In this document: positions 54,399 to 63,300 of the stretch, one piece after another
Numbering within the stretch: the first letter of the stretch is position 1
How the letters are laid out: each line of letters begins with the position of its first letter
Assembly: GCA_000223255.2 (NCBI GenBank)
Contig: AFUT01000001.1
Span: 459,165-523,164, forward strand
DNA length: 64,000 bases
Direction: 5' to 3'
Source: Streptococcus infantis SK970
GTDB lineage: Bacteria > Bacillota > Bacilli > Lactobacillales > Streptococcaceae
Made by a program: the position numbers and the translations under genes
Notes under the pieces: model-generated
Seen by the model: only the letters and a program-made list of their open reading frames with translations
Databases searched by the model: none
What the model was told of the DNA's origin: nothing

Positions 54399-55223
54399 AT
54401 GCTAGGAGCAATAGTTGGAGACGTTGTTGGTTCTGTTTATGAATGGGACAACATTAAAACGAAAGACTTTCCATTATTTCGTGATGACTGCTTTTTCACA
54501 GATGACACGGTGATGACCTGTGCTGTGGCGGAAGCAATCATGAATGGGGGACGCAAGGATGACTTTATCGATGCCATGAAGAAGTACGGCAGAATGTATC
54601 CAAACGCGGATTACGGTGCCAGGTTTAACCGCTGGCTTATGACCGATAACCGTGAGCCTTACAATAGTTTTGGGAATGGTTCTGCGATGCGTGTTTCTCC
54701 GTGCGCTTGGGTGATGGATGCTACAACAGGTGAGTTGCCGTCCGAAGGAAAACGTCTGGCGCAACTTTCTGCAGAGGTAACGCATAACCATCCAGAAGGA
54801 ATCAAAGGCGCAATGGCCACAGCAGATGCAATTTATATGTGCCGTTATTTCTTTGATGGTGATGGCGTCGGTAATCCTGAAGAGATTAAAAGACGTGTTA
54901 AGGAACATATCGAGAAAGAGTATGGATATGATCTTTCTAAAACGCTGGATGAAATTCGTCCTACGTACCATTTTAATGAAACGTGTCAGGATACGGTTCC
55001 TCAGGCCATCGTTGCCTTTCTAGAAAGTACAGATTTTGAAGATGCGATTCGAAATGCGATTTCTCTTGGTGGAGACAGCGACACTCTTGCTGCAATCACA
55101 GGAAGTATCGCTGAGGCAGCTTATGGAATTCCTGAGTGGATTCAGGATAAGGCCTATAGCTATCTCGATGAGCCTTTGAAAGAGGTGCTCAGACGATGGG
55201 AGAAAGAAGTTTCAATATCATAA
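54399..55223 (+). CDS. ADP-ribosylglycohydrolase (DraG-like)
   Basis: This 274-residue protein has the DraG metal-binding motifs FFTDDTVMTCAVAE (about residues 31-44), NGSAMRVSP and GGDSDTLAAITG (about 223-234). It removes ADP-ribose from proteins or nucleic acids. RBS AAGGAGGAA precedes ATG 54399. The sequence appears less AT-rich than its neighbours, suggesting a different origin. A strong hairpin terminator follows 140 bp downstream. Confidence 0.92.
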   Translation: MLGAIVGDVVGSVYEWDNIKTKDFPLFRDDCFFTDDTVMTCAVAEAIMNGGRKDDFIDAMKKYGRMYPNADYGARFNRWLMTDNREPYNSFGNGSAMRVSPCAWVMDATTGELPSEGKRLAQLSAEVTHNHPEGIKGAMATADAIYMCRYFFDGDGVGNPEEIKRRVKEHIEKEYGYDLSKTLDEIRPTYHFNETCQDTVPQAIVAFLESTDFEDAIRNAISLGGDSDTLAAITGSIAEAAYGIPEWIQDKAYSYLDEPLKEVLRRWEKEVSIS

Positions 55224-55365
55224 CAGATACTAACTAGTCAATATCAAACTCTGAAAAATAAGATTAAGGAAGTTGAGCAAATACTAGGATAAAGAATTAT
55301 AACCTTTTGAAAAGAAAAGGCAGAAACAAACTTAACCAAGTCATGAGTTGACTCCTGAAAAATAG

Positions 55366-55405
55366 TAAAGCGACGAGATAACAAATAATTTCGTCGCTTT
55401 TTGCT
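55366..55405 (+). terminator. Hairpin terminator
   Basis: AAAGCGACGA (55367-55376) pairs perfectly with TCGTCGCTTT (55391-55400), then TTGCTTTT. It lies between the plus-strand hydrolase operon and the convergent ABC operon. Confidence 0.75.
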
Positions 55406-55450
55406 TTTAAATTAATGCGGAAATTGATCCATTTTGCTTTATTAAGCTAT

Positions 55451-56167
55451 TTACTCAGATTTTTGCTTATTCAGTAGTAAGATACCTATCATTACTGCTA
55501 TACAAAATATAAAAATCATATACCACAGGTTTTCAATACTAAAACCATTCTCTAGCATCAATCTGTATCCCCAACAAGCCGGAAAAACATGGCCTATTAC
55601 TTGAAGAAAATCAGGTAGCAAACTAATTGGAAACATAATCCCCGAAAGCATAATTGAAGGCAAAAATACAAGTTGAGCTAGCATGGTCAGCTTTGCCTGG
55701 TTTTTTAAAGTAAGTCCCAGTATACATCCAATACTCAATGATACAATAATATAGATGGTAAGTGAAAGTAAGAAAATCGGAAGTTGAGTCGGTAGACTTG
55801 CTTTAAATAAAATAGGGGCAAGTAGAAGGATCACAATACAGGTCATCATCAAATGGACAAAGGCTGAGAGAAGTATGGTCACCAATCCTAAATAAATAGG
55901 GACACCATTAGCATTATAAATCTTTTTAATGTCGCTTCCATAAATTTCAACCAATGAAGGTGGCAAGCCAAGAAAGGCCCCCATTGAGACACTCATGACT
56001 ATCATAGATTGTATGAGCGTGCTTCCCATTTCAGGAATAACAGAAGTAAAAATACCACCCATGATTAGAAAGAAAATAAGCGGTACAATATAGAAAGTAA
56101 CCAAGAGAGATTTGCTTCGTATATCTAATTTCCACTGTAATACTAAACTATATAGAAAACAGTTCAT
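55451..56167 (-). CDS. ABC-2 type transporter permease
   Basis: This 238-residue membrane protein has six hydrophobic helices (FLIMGGIFTSVIPEMGSTLI, GLVTILLSAFVHLMMTC, PSIMLSGIMFPISLLPDF, MLENGFSIENLWYMIFIFCI), the usual ABC-2 permease layout. Its start overlaps the stop of the ATPase gene (ATGA). It would form an exporter with that ATPase, controlled by the MerR/TipA-like regulator upstream. The exported compound is probably a toxic drug or peptide, by inference. Confidence 0.88.
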   Translation of the reverse strand: MNCFLYSLVLQWKLDIRSKSLLVTFYIVPLIFFLIMGGIFTSVIPEMGSTLIQSMIVMSVSMGAFLGLPPSLVEIYGSDIKKIYNANGVPIYLGLVTILLSAFVHLMMTCIVILLLAPILFKASLPTQLPIFLLSLTIYIIVSLSIGCILGLTLKNQAKLTMLAQLVFLPSIMLSGIMFPISLLPDFLQVIGHVFPACWGYRLMLENGFSIENLWYMIFIFCIAVMIGILLLNKQKSE

Positions 56168-56978
56168 TCTGATTCCCTCCTTGCAATTTTGATGAAATGC
56201 TGTTCCAATGTGCCACGATCAACCTTAATATCCAATATTTGGATTTTTTCTGTTTGCATTCATTCAATAATGAAATTAAGGTATCCTCAATATTAGTCGT
56301 TTCAAAAGACTTCACTCCCTCTTGAGTCTTTAAATAGATATAGTATCTTCTTCCAACCTTGTCTGTCAGTTCTGAAGGAGTGCCACAAAAGACAATCTTT
56401 CCACTGTTCAAAATAGCAATGCGGTCACATAAGGTCTCAACTTCAGCCATATCATGACTTGCCAAAATGATTGTTTTCCCTTGTGATTTGAGATTCCGTA
56501 TGTGTTCGTGGAGAGATAGTCTTGCTTCAACATCAAGTCCCGCTGTCGGTTCATCGAGGAAAATAATATCGGGATTGCCGATAAGTGCAAGAGCGAGATG
56601 TAGTCTTCTTTTTTGTCCCGTGGATAATTGCAGGTATTGTAACTTCTCAAATTCTTTTATTTCCAGAGCTTTAAGCATATCATCATCAATTTTTGTATGA
56701 TTCCATTTTGCAAAGAGCTTTATCGCTTCCATGGGTTTGATATGGGCAGGCAAAGAAGATGACTGCAGTTGAATTCCCATTTTGCCGTTTACAACAATAG
56801 TGCCTCCATCATATTTTCTCAGTCCTTCGATACATTCAAGTGTTGTTGTTTTCCCAGCTCCATTCACACCAAGTAAAGCGAAAATTTCTCCCTTTACGAT
56901 TCGAAAATTAAGACCTTTTAGGACCATCTTACTTCCGTATTTTTTCTCTAATCTACGAACCTCTATTGCGTATTTCAT
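56164..56978 (-). pseudogene. ABC transporter ATP-binding protein, frameshifted near its end
   Basis: The protein has 271 residues after repair. Walker A is GVNGAGKTT (about 38-46), signature LSTGQKRR (about 119) and Walker B IIFLDEPTAGLD, with switch His in LASHDMAE. The T6 run at 56244-56249 (A6 on the coding strand) lacks one base. Repair gives KIQILDIKVDRGTLEQHFIK and ends the gene in ATGA overlap with the permease, as expected. Even unrepaired, the nucleotide-binding domain is whole, so the protein may still work. Confidence 0.87.
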
Positions 56979-56980
56979 GG

Positions 56981-57778
56981 CTACACCTCCTCAAAGGGAT
57001 TAGTTCCAAGTCTTGAAAAATAAACTTGCAAAGCGGGCTCTAAATATGAGTTAACGATTTTTTGCTTTTCCTCCCAAGCGTTAGTAGCGGTGTCAATATT
57101 ACCGACTTCCATCAACTTCGGAAGCATAGTCATATCTCCATTTGTAAACTCCATGATCAAGCTCCAGTATTCTTGTACAACATGTTGGCATTTTTCGCTT
57201 CCAGCTGGCACCTTTTCTTTTTGGAGCTTCACAATCTCATCACTCAGGCGATTAAATCTGTCCAGAAAGTCTGATCCGCTTTTCTTGTCAAATCGACTGC
57301 GTATACGGTCCAGCGTATCATCATCAAAGCGCTTAATTAAAGAGTATGACTCATTCTTCATCTGTAGATTAACAATAATATCAGCATACTTCTTAAAATT
57401 AACCGTTTGCATCTGTAAAACTTCTGCCTTTAACTGCTCTATTGCGACCAAAGAATCCTTAAGTTGTTCAATATTTTTACGAATAGTATCTGCTTGCTCT
57501 GTAAGAGCATTGGCAACATCATCAGGTGTTTTCAAAGAGATCAAACGCCCCTTTATATCCTTGAGAGAAAAACCTAATGATTTTAAAGACAATATCTGAT
57601 GGAGTAGCACTAAGTCTTTATCGGTATAAAGCCTGCGACCTCCCTCACTTTCTGCCGATGGGGAAAGCACCCCTTCTTTATCATAGTATTGTAAAGTACG
57701 GACGGTAACCCCCATTTTCTTAGCAAGTTCCCCAATTGTCATAAATCCTTCCGGTATTGCTCTGTATTTAGCCATCAT
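56981..57778 (-). CDS. MerR/TipA-like transcription regulator
   Basis: The 265-residue protein has an N-terminal MerR helix-turn-helix (FMTIGELAKKMGVTVRTLQY, YDKEGVLSPS, GGRRLYTDKDL), a dimerisation helix to about residue 120 and a C-terminal TipAS-like drug-binding domain (QEYWSLIMEFTNGDMTML, AWEEKQKIVNSYLEPALQVY). ATG 57778 or 57775 follows GAGGAGGTGGG. It heads the operon with the ABC exporter and is probably activated by a bound compound, acting at its own 19-bp-spaced promoter. Confidence 0.88.
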   Translation of the reverse strand: MMAKYRAIPEGFMTIGELAKKMGVTVRTLQYYDKEGVLSPSAESEGGRRLYTDKDLVLLHQILSLKSLGFSLKDIKGRLISLKTPDDVANALTEQADTIRKNIEQLKDSLVAIEQLKAEVLQMQTVNFKKYADIIVNLQMKNESYSLIKRFDDDTLDRIRSRFDKKSGSDFLDRFNRLSDEIVKLQKEKVPAGSEKCQHVVQEYWSLIMEFTNGDMTMLPKLMEVGNIDTATNAWEEKQKIVNSYLEPALQVYFSRLGTNPFEEV

Positions 57779-57797
57779 TACCCACCTCCTCATACTA

Positions 57798-57828
57798 ATT
57801 ATACATCGTTACGTAAGGTCATGAACAA
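57798..57828 (-). promoter_or_regulatory. MerR-type promoter with 19-bp spacer and operator dyad
   Basis: On the minus strand TTGTTC (57828-57823), a 19-nt spacer and TATAAT (57803-57798). The spacer contains the palindrome TTACGTAA. A 19-bp spacer with a central dyad is the hallmark of MerR-controlled promoters. Confidence 0.72.
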
Positions 57829-57979
57829 GCGCTTTATAAAAATTATTGATTAAAGATTTTTCTATTGACCTCATACAGTTAATATAATTAAAAATGCTTG
57901 TAGAAACACCTATTTTAAGGTGACAAAAAGGATTTGAAAGAGAAGTCCCAAAACAATTACTTGCATTTAGTATATCTTT

Positions 57980-58008
57980 TTGCTTTGTTCAATGATTGGT
58001 GCTATAAT
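57980..58008 (+). promoter_or_regulatory. Promoter of the membrane-anchored protein gene
   Basis: TTGCTT (57980-57985), 17 nt, TATAAT (58003-58008), 33 nt before the start codon. Confidence 0.65.
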
Positions 58009-58041
58009 GTAGTTAAAAAGTAAAGAAAACATAGGAGATAG

Positions 58042-58542
58042 ATGATGAATACAATGTATATTATCGTAGGATTTGTTGTTTTTTGGTTCTTGCTATTTGT
58101 TGTTTTTATGATTGCAAATGGTAATAGAAAGAAAAAAGCTGTTAGCTTTGTTAGTGATAATAGTGATAAAGCTATTGTTCATTTATACTGTTCAAAAACT
58201 AAAATTAATGGACAGAATCTTGCTGACTTTAATCCAATAACTGGAGAAAACCTAGAAAAGGTAGTTGCTTTAGTTCCAGGGAGATATACAATTGAGGGCG
58301 TTTATAAAACGACTGAGACTCGACTGAATCAAACAATCAATATCAAATCAGAAAATATCAGTATGGATCTTGACTTGGAGGCTGGGAACACCTATTCAAT
58401 AGCTATGTACCTATACTCTCCTGAAGAAAGACAAGAGTATGAGAATGGCAAAACTGATGAAGTTGTTTTGAGTGTTCCGTTAACCATTGTCGTGGGTAGT
58501 GATTTCATCAAAGCATACATTATTTGCTACAAAGAAAAATGA
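58042..58542 (+). CDS. Membrane-anchored hypothetical protein
   Basis: This 166-residue protein has one N-terminal helix (MYIIVGFVVFWFLLFVVFMI) followed by a basic stop-transfer NGNRKKK and a beta-rich domain (IVHLYCSKTKINGQNLADFN, VVALVPGRYTIEGVYKTTET). The helix looks like a membrane anchor with the soluble domain probably outside or along the membrane. AGGAGATAG precedes ATG 58042. The family is not recognised. A terminator follows. Confidence 0.72.
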   Translation: MMNTMYIIVGFVVFWFLLFVVFMIANGNRKKKAVSFVSDNSDKAIVHLYCSKTKINGQNLADFNPITGENLEKVVALVPGRYTIEGVYKTTETRLNQTINIKSENISMDLDLEAGNTYSIAMYLYSPEERQEYENGKTDEVVLSVPLTIVVGSDFIKAYIICYKEK

Positions 58543-58547
58543 TTATC

Positions 58548-58588
58548 TAAGAGGCTGGGCTTAAGTTTGTTACTGGCCTCTTTTCTAA
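58548..58588 (+). terminator. Hairpin terminator
   Basis: AAGAGGC (58549-58555) pairs with GCCTCTT (58576-58582), followed by TTCT. Confidence 0.65.
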
Positions 58589-58668
58589 TATTAAGTCAAG
58601 CTATGAGCAGGATCATTTTGTCAAGTAGGCTTGCTAATTAATCCAAATTTATGTGGGAGATAAATATT

Positions 58669-58923
58669 ATGAAAAAGAGTACCTATAATCTATTAACTAA
58701 GATTCCTATATACGGAGTTTTATTAAAACAATCGAGTAAAGGTGAGATGAGGCTATGCAGTCCATTCCTTCAAGATTTGGCGGAAGAAGGGATTAGACCA
58801 ATTGAAATTTATGAACTTCTAGAAGAGAAATATCCAGGTGAAGTGGTAACAAGAGATCGTTTTTATGAAGGTTATAATAAAATACTTGAATTAAAGTTTA
58901 AGCAGGAGATTAACAAAATTTAA
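58669..58923 (+). CDS. Hypothetical small protein
   Basis: This 84-residue protein has MKKSTYNLLTKIPIYGVLLK, FLQDLAEEGIRPIEIYELLE and YPGEVVTRDRFYEGYNKILE. ATG 58669 follows GGGAGAT; an in-frame ATG at 58651 is possible. Helical, charged, no known family. It stands between two unrelated small genes. Confidence 0.6.
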   Translation: MKKSTYNLLTKIPIYGVLLKQSSKGEMRLCSPFLQDLAEEGIRPIEIYELLEEKYPGEVVTRDRFYEGYNKILELKFKQEINKI

Positions 58924-59024
58924 TATCTTACTTTTAATTTTCAACAGAAGTAGCACAGGCTGAGATAGTAATAACGTAAAAATGATGAGAATTAATAGAA
59001 ACAGTTAAGATTAGAGGATGATAG

Positions 59025-59591
59025 ATGATTATATTGGAATTGTCTCAAGGTGATTATCAAAAGGATTTAGTCGCGTTTGATTCTTTAGAAGAAGGGAGAG
59101 CCTTTGTTGCTCAAATCCCGGGATATACTCTAGAAAACGAAGATGGGTTTGAAGTGGAGTATGTGAAACCCAAACAATTGCCGGATTATATGGAAATTGT
59201 CTTCAACGGCAACATTGTCCCTTTATCTAGATTTTCGTTTGATCCTGAAGAAAATGTGGACATTATTTGGAAAGAAATTTCGAATCTATCGGTTAAAAAC
59301 GATAAAGTGATTGAAGGCGCTACAAAAATCGATGCTTATGTCGTTAACAACGATGAAGTGAAAGCTTATGTCGAAGCCAGAGAATCAAATTTCCGCAAGG
59401 CAAAAGCTTTCTTAGAAAACAAAGGATATGAAGTCGATAGAAGCTTTTTCGGAAGTGAAGACGGCGAAGCGAATCTATACAGAAAACGAGGCACCGAAGA
59501 TTGGCACTTCTTATGCCACTTAGACCCGCTGTTTGTAGAGATTGAAGATGTCGAAGGGTATGTGAAAGAAGCGATGGAAGATGTGCAATAG
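59025..59591 (+). CDS. Hypothetical protein (188 residues)
   Basis: This protein is acidic, with no transmembrane helix. It shows two lobes: LEEGRAFVAQIPGYTLENED near the start and YVEARESNFRKAKAFLENKG, then FGSEDGEANLYRKRGTEDWH, in the C-terminal half. I do not recognise it; the pattern of a short sensor-like or immunity-like protein is only an impression. Its 3' end is followed 19 bp on by a truncated copy (R4) of the structured repeat, the same gene-then-repeat order as at the other copies. Confidence 0.65.
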   Translation: MIILELSQGDYQKDLVAFDSLEEGRAFVAQIPGYTLENEDGFEVEYVKPKQLPDYMEIVFNGNIVPLSRFSFDPEENVDIIWKEISNLSVKNDKVIEGATKIDAYVVNNDEVKAYVEARESNFRKAKAFLENKGYEVDRSFFGSEDGEANLYRKRGTEDWHFLCHLDPLFVEIEDVEGYVKEAMEDVQ

Positions 59592-59610
59592 TTAAAAAAA
59601 GTTCTTTGCG

Positions 59611-59692
59611 TGTATGTAACTTTGCTGGTAAAAACGTAAAAACCTGTAACAAAAGTGGAAATGAAAAGCCTTGATTGTAAGGCTTTTACTTA
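59611..59692 (+). repeat. R4: 3' remnant of the structured intergenic repeat
   Basis: AACTTTGCTGGTAAAA and ACCTGTAACAAAAG match the ends of R2 and R3. TGAAAAGCCTTGATTGTAAGG then CTTTT reproduces the R3 terminator. The 5' and central helices are missing, so it would only work as a terminator. Confidence 0.65.
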
Positions 59693-60288
59693 GGTTTGTA
59701 GATAGACTTCAAGTTATAAAAATAAACTAGGCAACTTTAAAAAAATGTAATCGTTAAAAGGGTATTAAATAGTCAGAGAGTTCAGATATATTTAGTGTAT
59801 AATTAGCAGTGTTTTCGTGATAGTGAGATTACTACTATCTTGCTAGGTAAAGATTTTATATCTATATAAAGAGAGTTCATCAAACCTATCGTCGCCAGAA
59901 AGACAACCGCTATACGAATTTTAGATATTTTTACTATATATGTAACGAATTGAATGTTTTTCTCTTATCATTTTATTAACCACTTTACTTAAAATCAAGA
60001 TTTTTCCCGTCCAGAAATTCAAATTATGGTGAAGGTATTTATATTAAAAGTAATGGTGAATGTCGATGTATTAGATTCAAAAATTAATTATTAAAATCTT
60101 AAATACAAATATTTTAAAACAAGACAAATATAGGACAGTGGGGGAAATATATCTATTAAGCTTATAAATTAACTGAAATAGTAAATTAAATTCATATAAG
60201 TAGTATTATTGAATTCATATAAGTCATATTTAGGAATATTTTAAGGAACTTCTCAGTGTTGAAAATGATTTAAGAAAGCATTAGACGC
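59693..60288. other. Long AT-rich upstream region of the adhesin gene
   Basis: About 600 bp with no coding frame of note. It includes AT-rich tracts and a duplicated ATTCATATAAGT motif (about 60191 and 60213) that might bind a regulator. No tRNA or mobile element is recognised. Confidence 0.5.
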
Positions 60289-60317
60289 TTGTTGTTGAAA
60301 GAGAAATATGATATAAT
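60289..60317 (+). promoter_or_regulatory. Promoter of the adhesin gene
   Basis: TTGTTG (60289-60294), 17 nt, TATAAT (60312-60317), 37 nt before ATG 60355. AGGGGG lies in the leader as ribosome site. Confidence 0.7.
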
Positions 60318-60354
60318 GTCATTACTATAATGCAACTAACCAGGGGGAAAAAGC

Positions 60355-63300
60355 ATGAAAAATATATTCTCTGATTCTAAAGAACGTTTTTCTATTAGAA
60401 AGTACACTATCGGGGTTGCTTCTGTGTTATTATCAACACTGGTATTTGTGGAAGGAAACGTTTATGCTGACGAAGTGAATAATAATACAAGTTCACAAAC
60501 TTTAGTTGTCGCAAAAGAGAATCAAGGCGAGAGATACAAGGAATCTGGTCTTGAATCAAATGAAATCGTAGCACCAACTAGCAGTGGTGCTACACCAGCT
60601 GAATCAGTTTCACAAACTTCGCAAGCTAGTAGCGAAGGCCCTGTACATGTGACTAAAAAGGAAAAACTGAAAAACAATCAAATGAAATCATAGAACCTAC
60701 TAGCAGTAGTGCTACACCAGCTGAATCAGTTTCACAAACTTCACAAGCTAGTACTGAAGCTTCTTCATCTACGGCTAGTGATAAAAAAACTGGGGTACAA
60801 CCTACAGCTAGGTCAAGACGATCTAAAAGAGAACTACCTTCATCAGGTGATACAACAACTTTTGTAAAAACAGGTGATACGATTACCGTACAAAAACCAG
60901 ACGTTGAAGTAAATTTCCCAAATGGTAATGGATTGTATGCCCCAGTAGAAACAATCATTCGCATGAATATGCCTGATAGTTTAATCATTAATCGAAATGA
61001 TAAACTGGTAGTTGATATCCCGGATGCTGTGAGAATCCCTACAAGTTTACACTATGATGTGTCTGGGCCAGATGGTCAAGTGATCGGCAATGCGTTTTTG
61101 GATTCAATCAATAACAAAGTGATCACAACTTTTACAGATTACTTTGAGAAAAATAATCTCGGAAAAAATTATACATTAAACCTTAGTACAGGTTGGAAAG
61201 CGTCTGTCAAGCCAAATGTTCCAATGGAATTAAATTATAGTGGAAGTAAGATTACAGTAACAGTAGGTCCCGAAAATGCTCCAACACCAAAAGCAAAATC
61301 AAAGGTTGAGAAATACGGAGAAGCAGTAACAGGACATCCCGAATTAATCAAATGGACCATCCGTGTAAATGCAGGAAGCCTAGTAGCTCCACAGGTTTTA
61401 AATAACTACCAATTGATTGATAGTCTTCCGGATGATCAAGAATTGGTTCAAGATGGTGATGCAGTTTTAACAGAGTTTGATAATAATACAAAAGCAGCAT
61501 GGCGAGCAGGGAATGCAACACCAATTCCTGATGACCATGTGGATTTGTGGAATGGAAAAGCTCTTAGAGCCGAAAAGGTGCAATCGATTTCACCGTGGGT
61601 ATCTAAAGGAAATGCAATTCAATTATTAGAGAATATCAAGACAAGTTCGTCTGGTTTTTCATTCAAGATAGCACAACTGAACGAAATGATATACGTCCGT
61701 TATATGACTAGATTAAAGAATGTTTCAGATAACCCTACACTTGAAGAATTGCAACAAAAACACGGGAATGATATTAAAATAACTTATAACAATGGAGAAG
61801 AGTATAGTTACCAAGCAACTTTTGCCTTCAAGGCAGGAGGATCTGGCTCAGCGACAAAAGCAAAAAAACCAGCGAGGGTCGATTTATCATTCACAAAACA
61901 ATTGGAAGGAAGAAATTTAAAACGTGGCGAGTTCACTTTTAATTTGATTGACGATAGTACGGGTCAAGTTGTTGACACTCAAAAAAATGATAGTTTGGGA
62001 AATATTACTTTTGATCCACTCTTGTTTAATTCTGTAGGGACCTATCATTATACAGTTGAGGAAGTCACTGGTTCAGAAACTGGTATGACTTATGATCCAA
62101 TGAAAGCTAATGTAACAATCACGGTAAATGCAAACGGAGATTCATACATAGCTCAAACAACGATGCCAGGAGATACAGAGTTCAACAATACCTTCAAATC
62201 ATCTCCTGTTAAGGTAAATCTGGAATTTAATAAAGAACTTTCAAATGGTACATTGAATGCTGATGACTTTAGCTTCACATTGACTGGTGATAATAATGTA
62301 AATGAAACTGTAAGCAACAAAGCTAACGGTAAGATTAACTTCAGTGAATTGTCATTCGATCAAGTAGGTGTCTACAACTACACTGTTAAAGAAGTGAAGG
62401 GTAACAAACCTGATGTAGACTACGATGAAATGACTGTCGCAGTTAAGGTGACTGTAACAAAAGATGAGGATTCAGGTCTGTTAACTGCCAAAACAGAGAT
62501 GACTGCAACAGGTGGTGAAGCAACAGATGCAAATGACAGAATCTTCAACAACCACGTTGTTGCTCCTGTCACTGCACAATTTGACTTCAGTAAGGCACTT
62601 GCAGGACGTACCCTTAAAGCTGGTGAGTTCAGATTCGTCTTGAAAGATAAGAATGGTGCGGTTCTACAAACGAAGACCAATGATTCCGATGGTAAAGTTT
62701 CCTTCGATGCGCTCACATACAAGAACAATGAAGTTGGCGTGCATAAGTACACTGTAGAAGAAGTAGCTGGTTTAGAAGCAGGAATGACTTATGACCCAAT
62801 GAAGGCAGAGGTTACAGTGACTGTAACGAAAGATGGTCATACCCTTACAGCAACCAAAGCACTTCCAACAGATACTGAGTTCAATAATACCTTCACACCA
62901 GGTGCGACAAGTGCACAATTCAATTTCACTAAGAAATTGGAAGGAAAAACGCTTGAAGCCGATGCCTTCACCTTTGAATTGCTTGAAAATGGCACCGTCA
63001 TTCAAACGAAGAAGAATGGGGCAGACGGCACGATTCAATTTGACGCCATTTCATATGATAAAGAAGGAACTCATACTTACACTGTTCGTGAAGTAGCAGG
63101 AACAGATACAGACATTGACTATGATAGTATGAACGCAGAAGTGACTGTTAATGTCACTAAGAATGCGACAACTGGTGTCTTGACAGCCAATGTCACAATG
63201 CCAGCTGATAGCGAATTTAACAACTATGCGGTAGCTCCTGTCACTGCACAATTTGACTTCAGTAAGGCTCTTGCAGGACGTACCCTTAAAGCTGGTGAGT

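Noticed and set aside
54474..54971. Minus-strand 165-codon frame inside the ADP-ribosylglycohydrolase gene
   Set aside because: It is fully covered by the well-conserved plus-strand enzyme and has no family resemblance.
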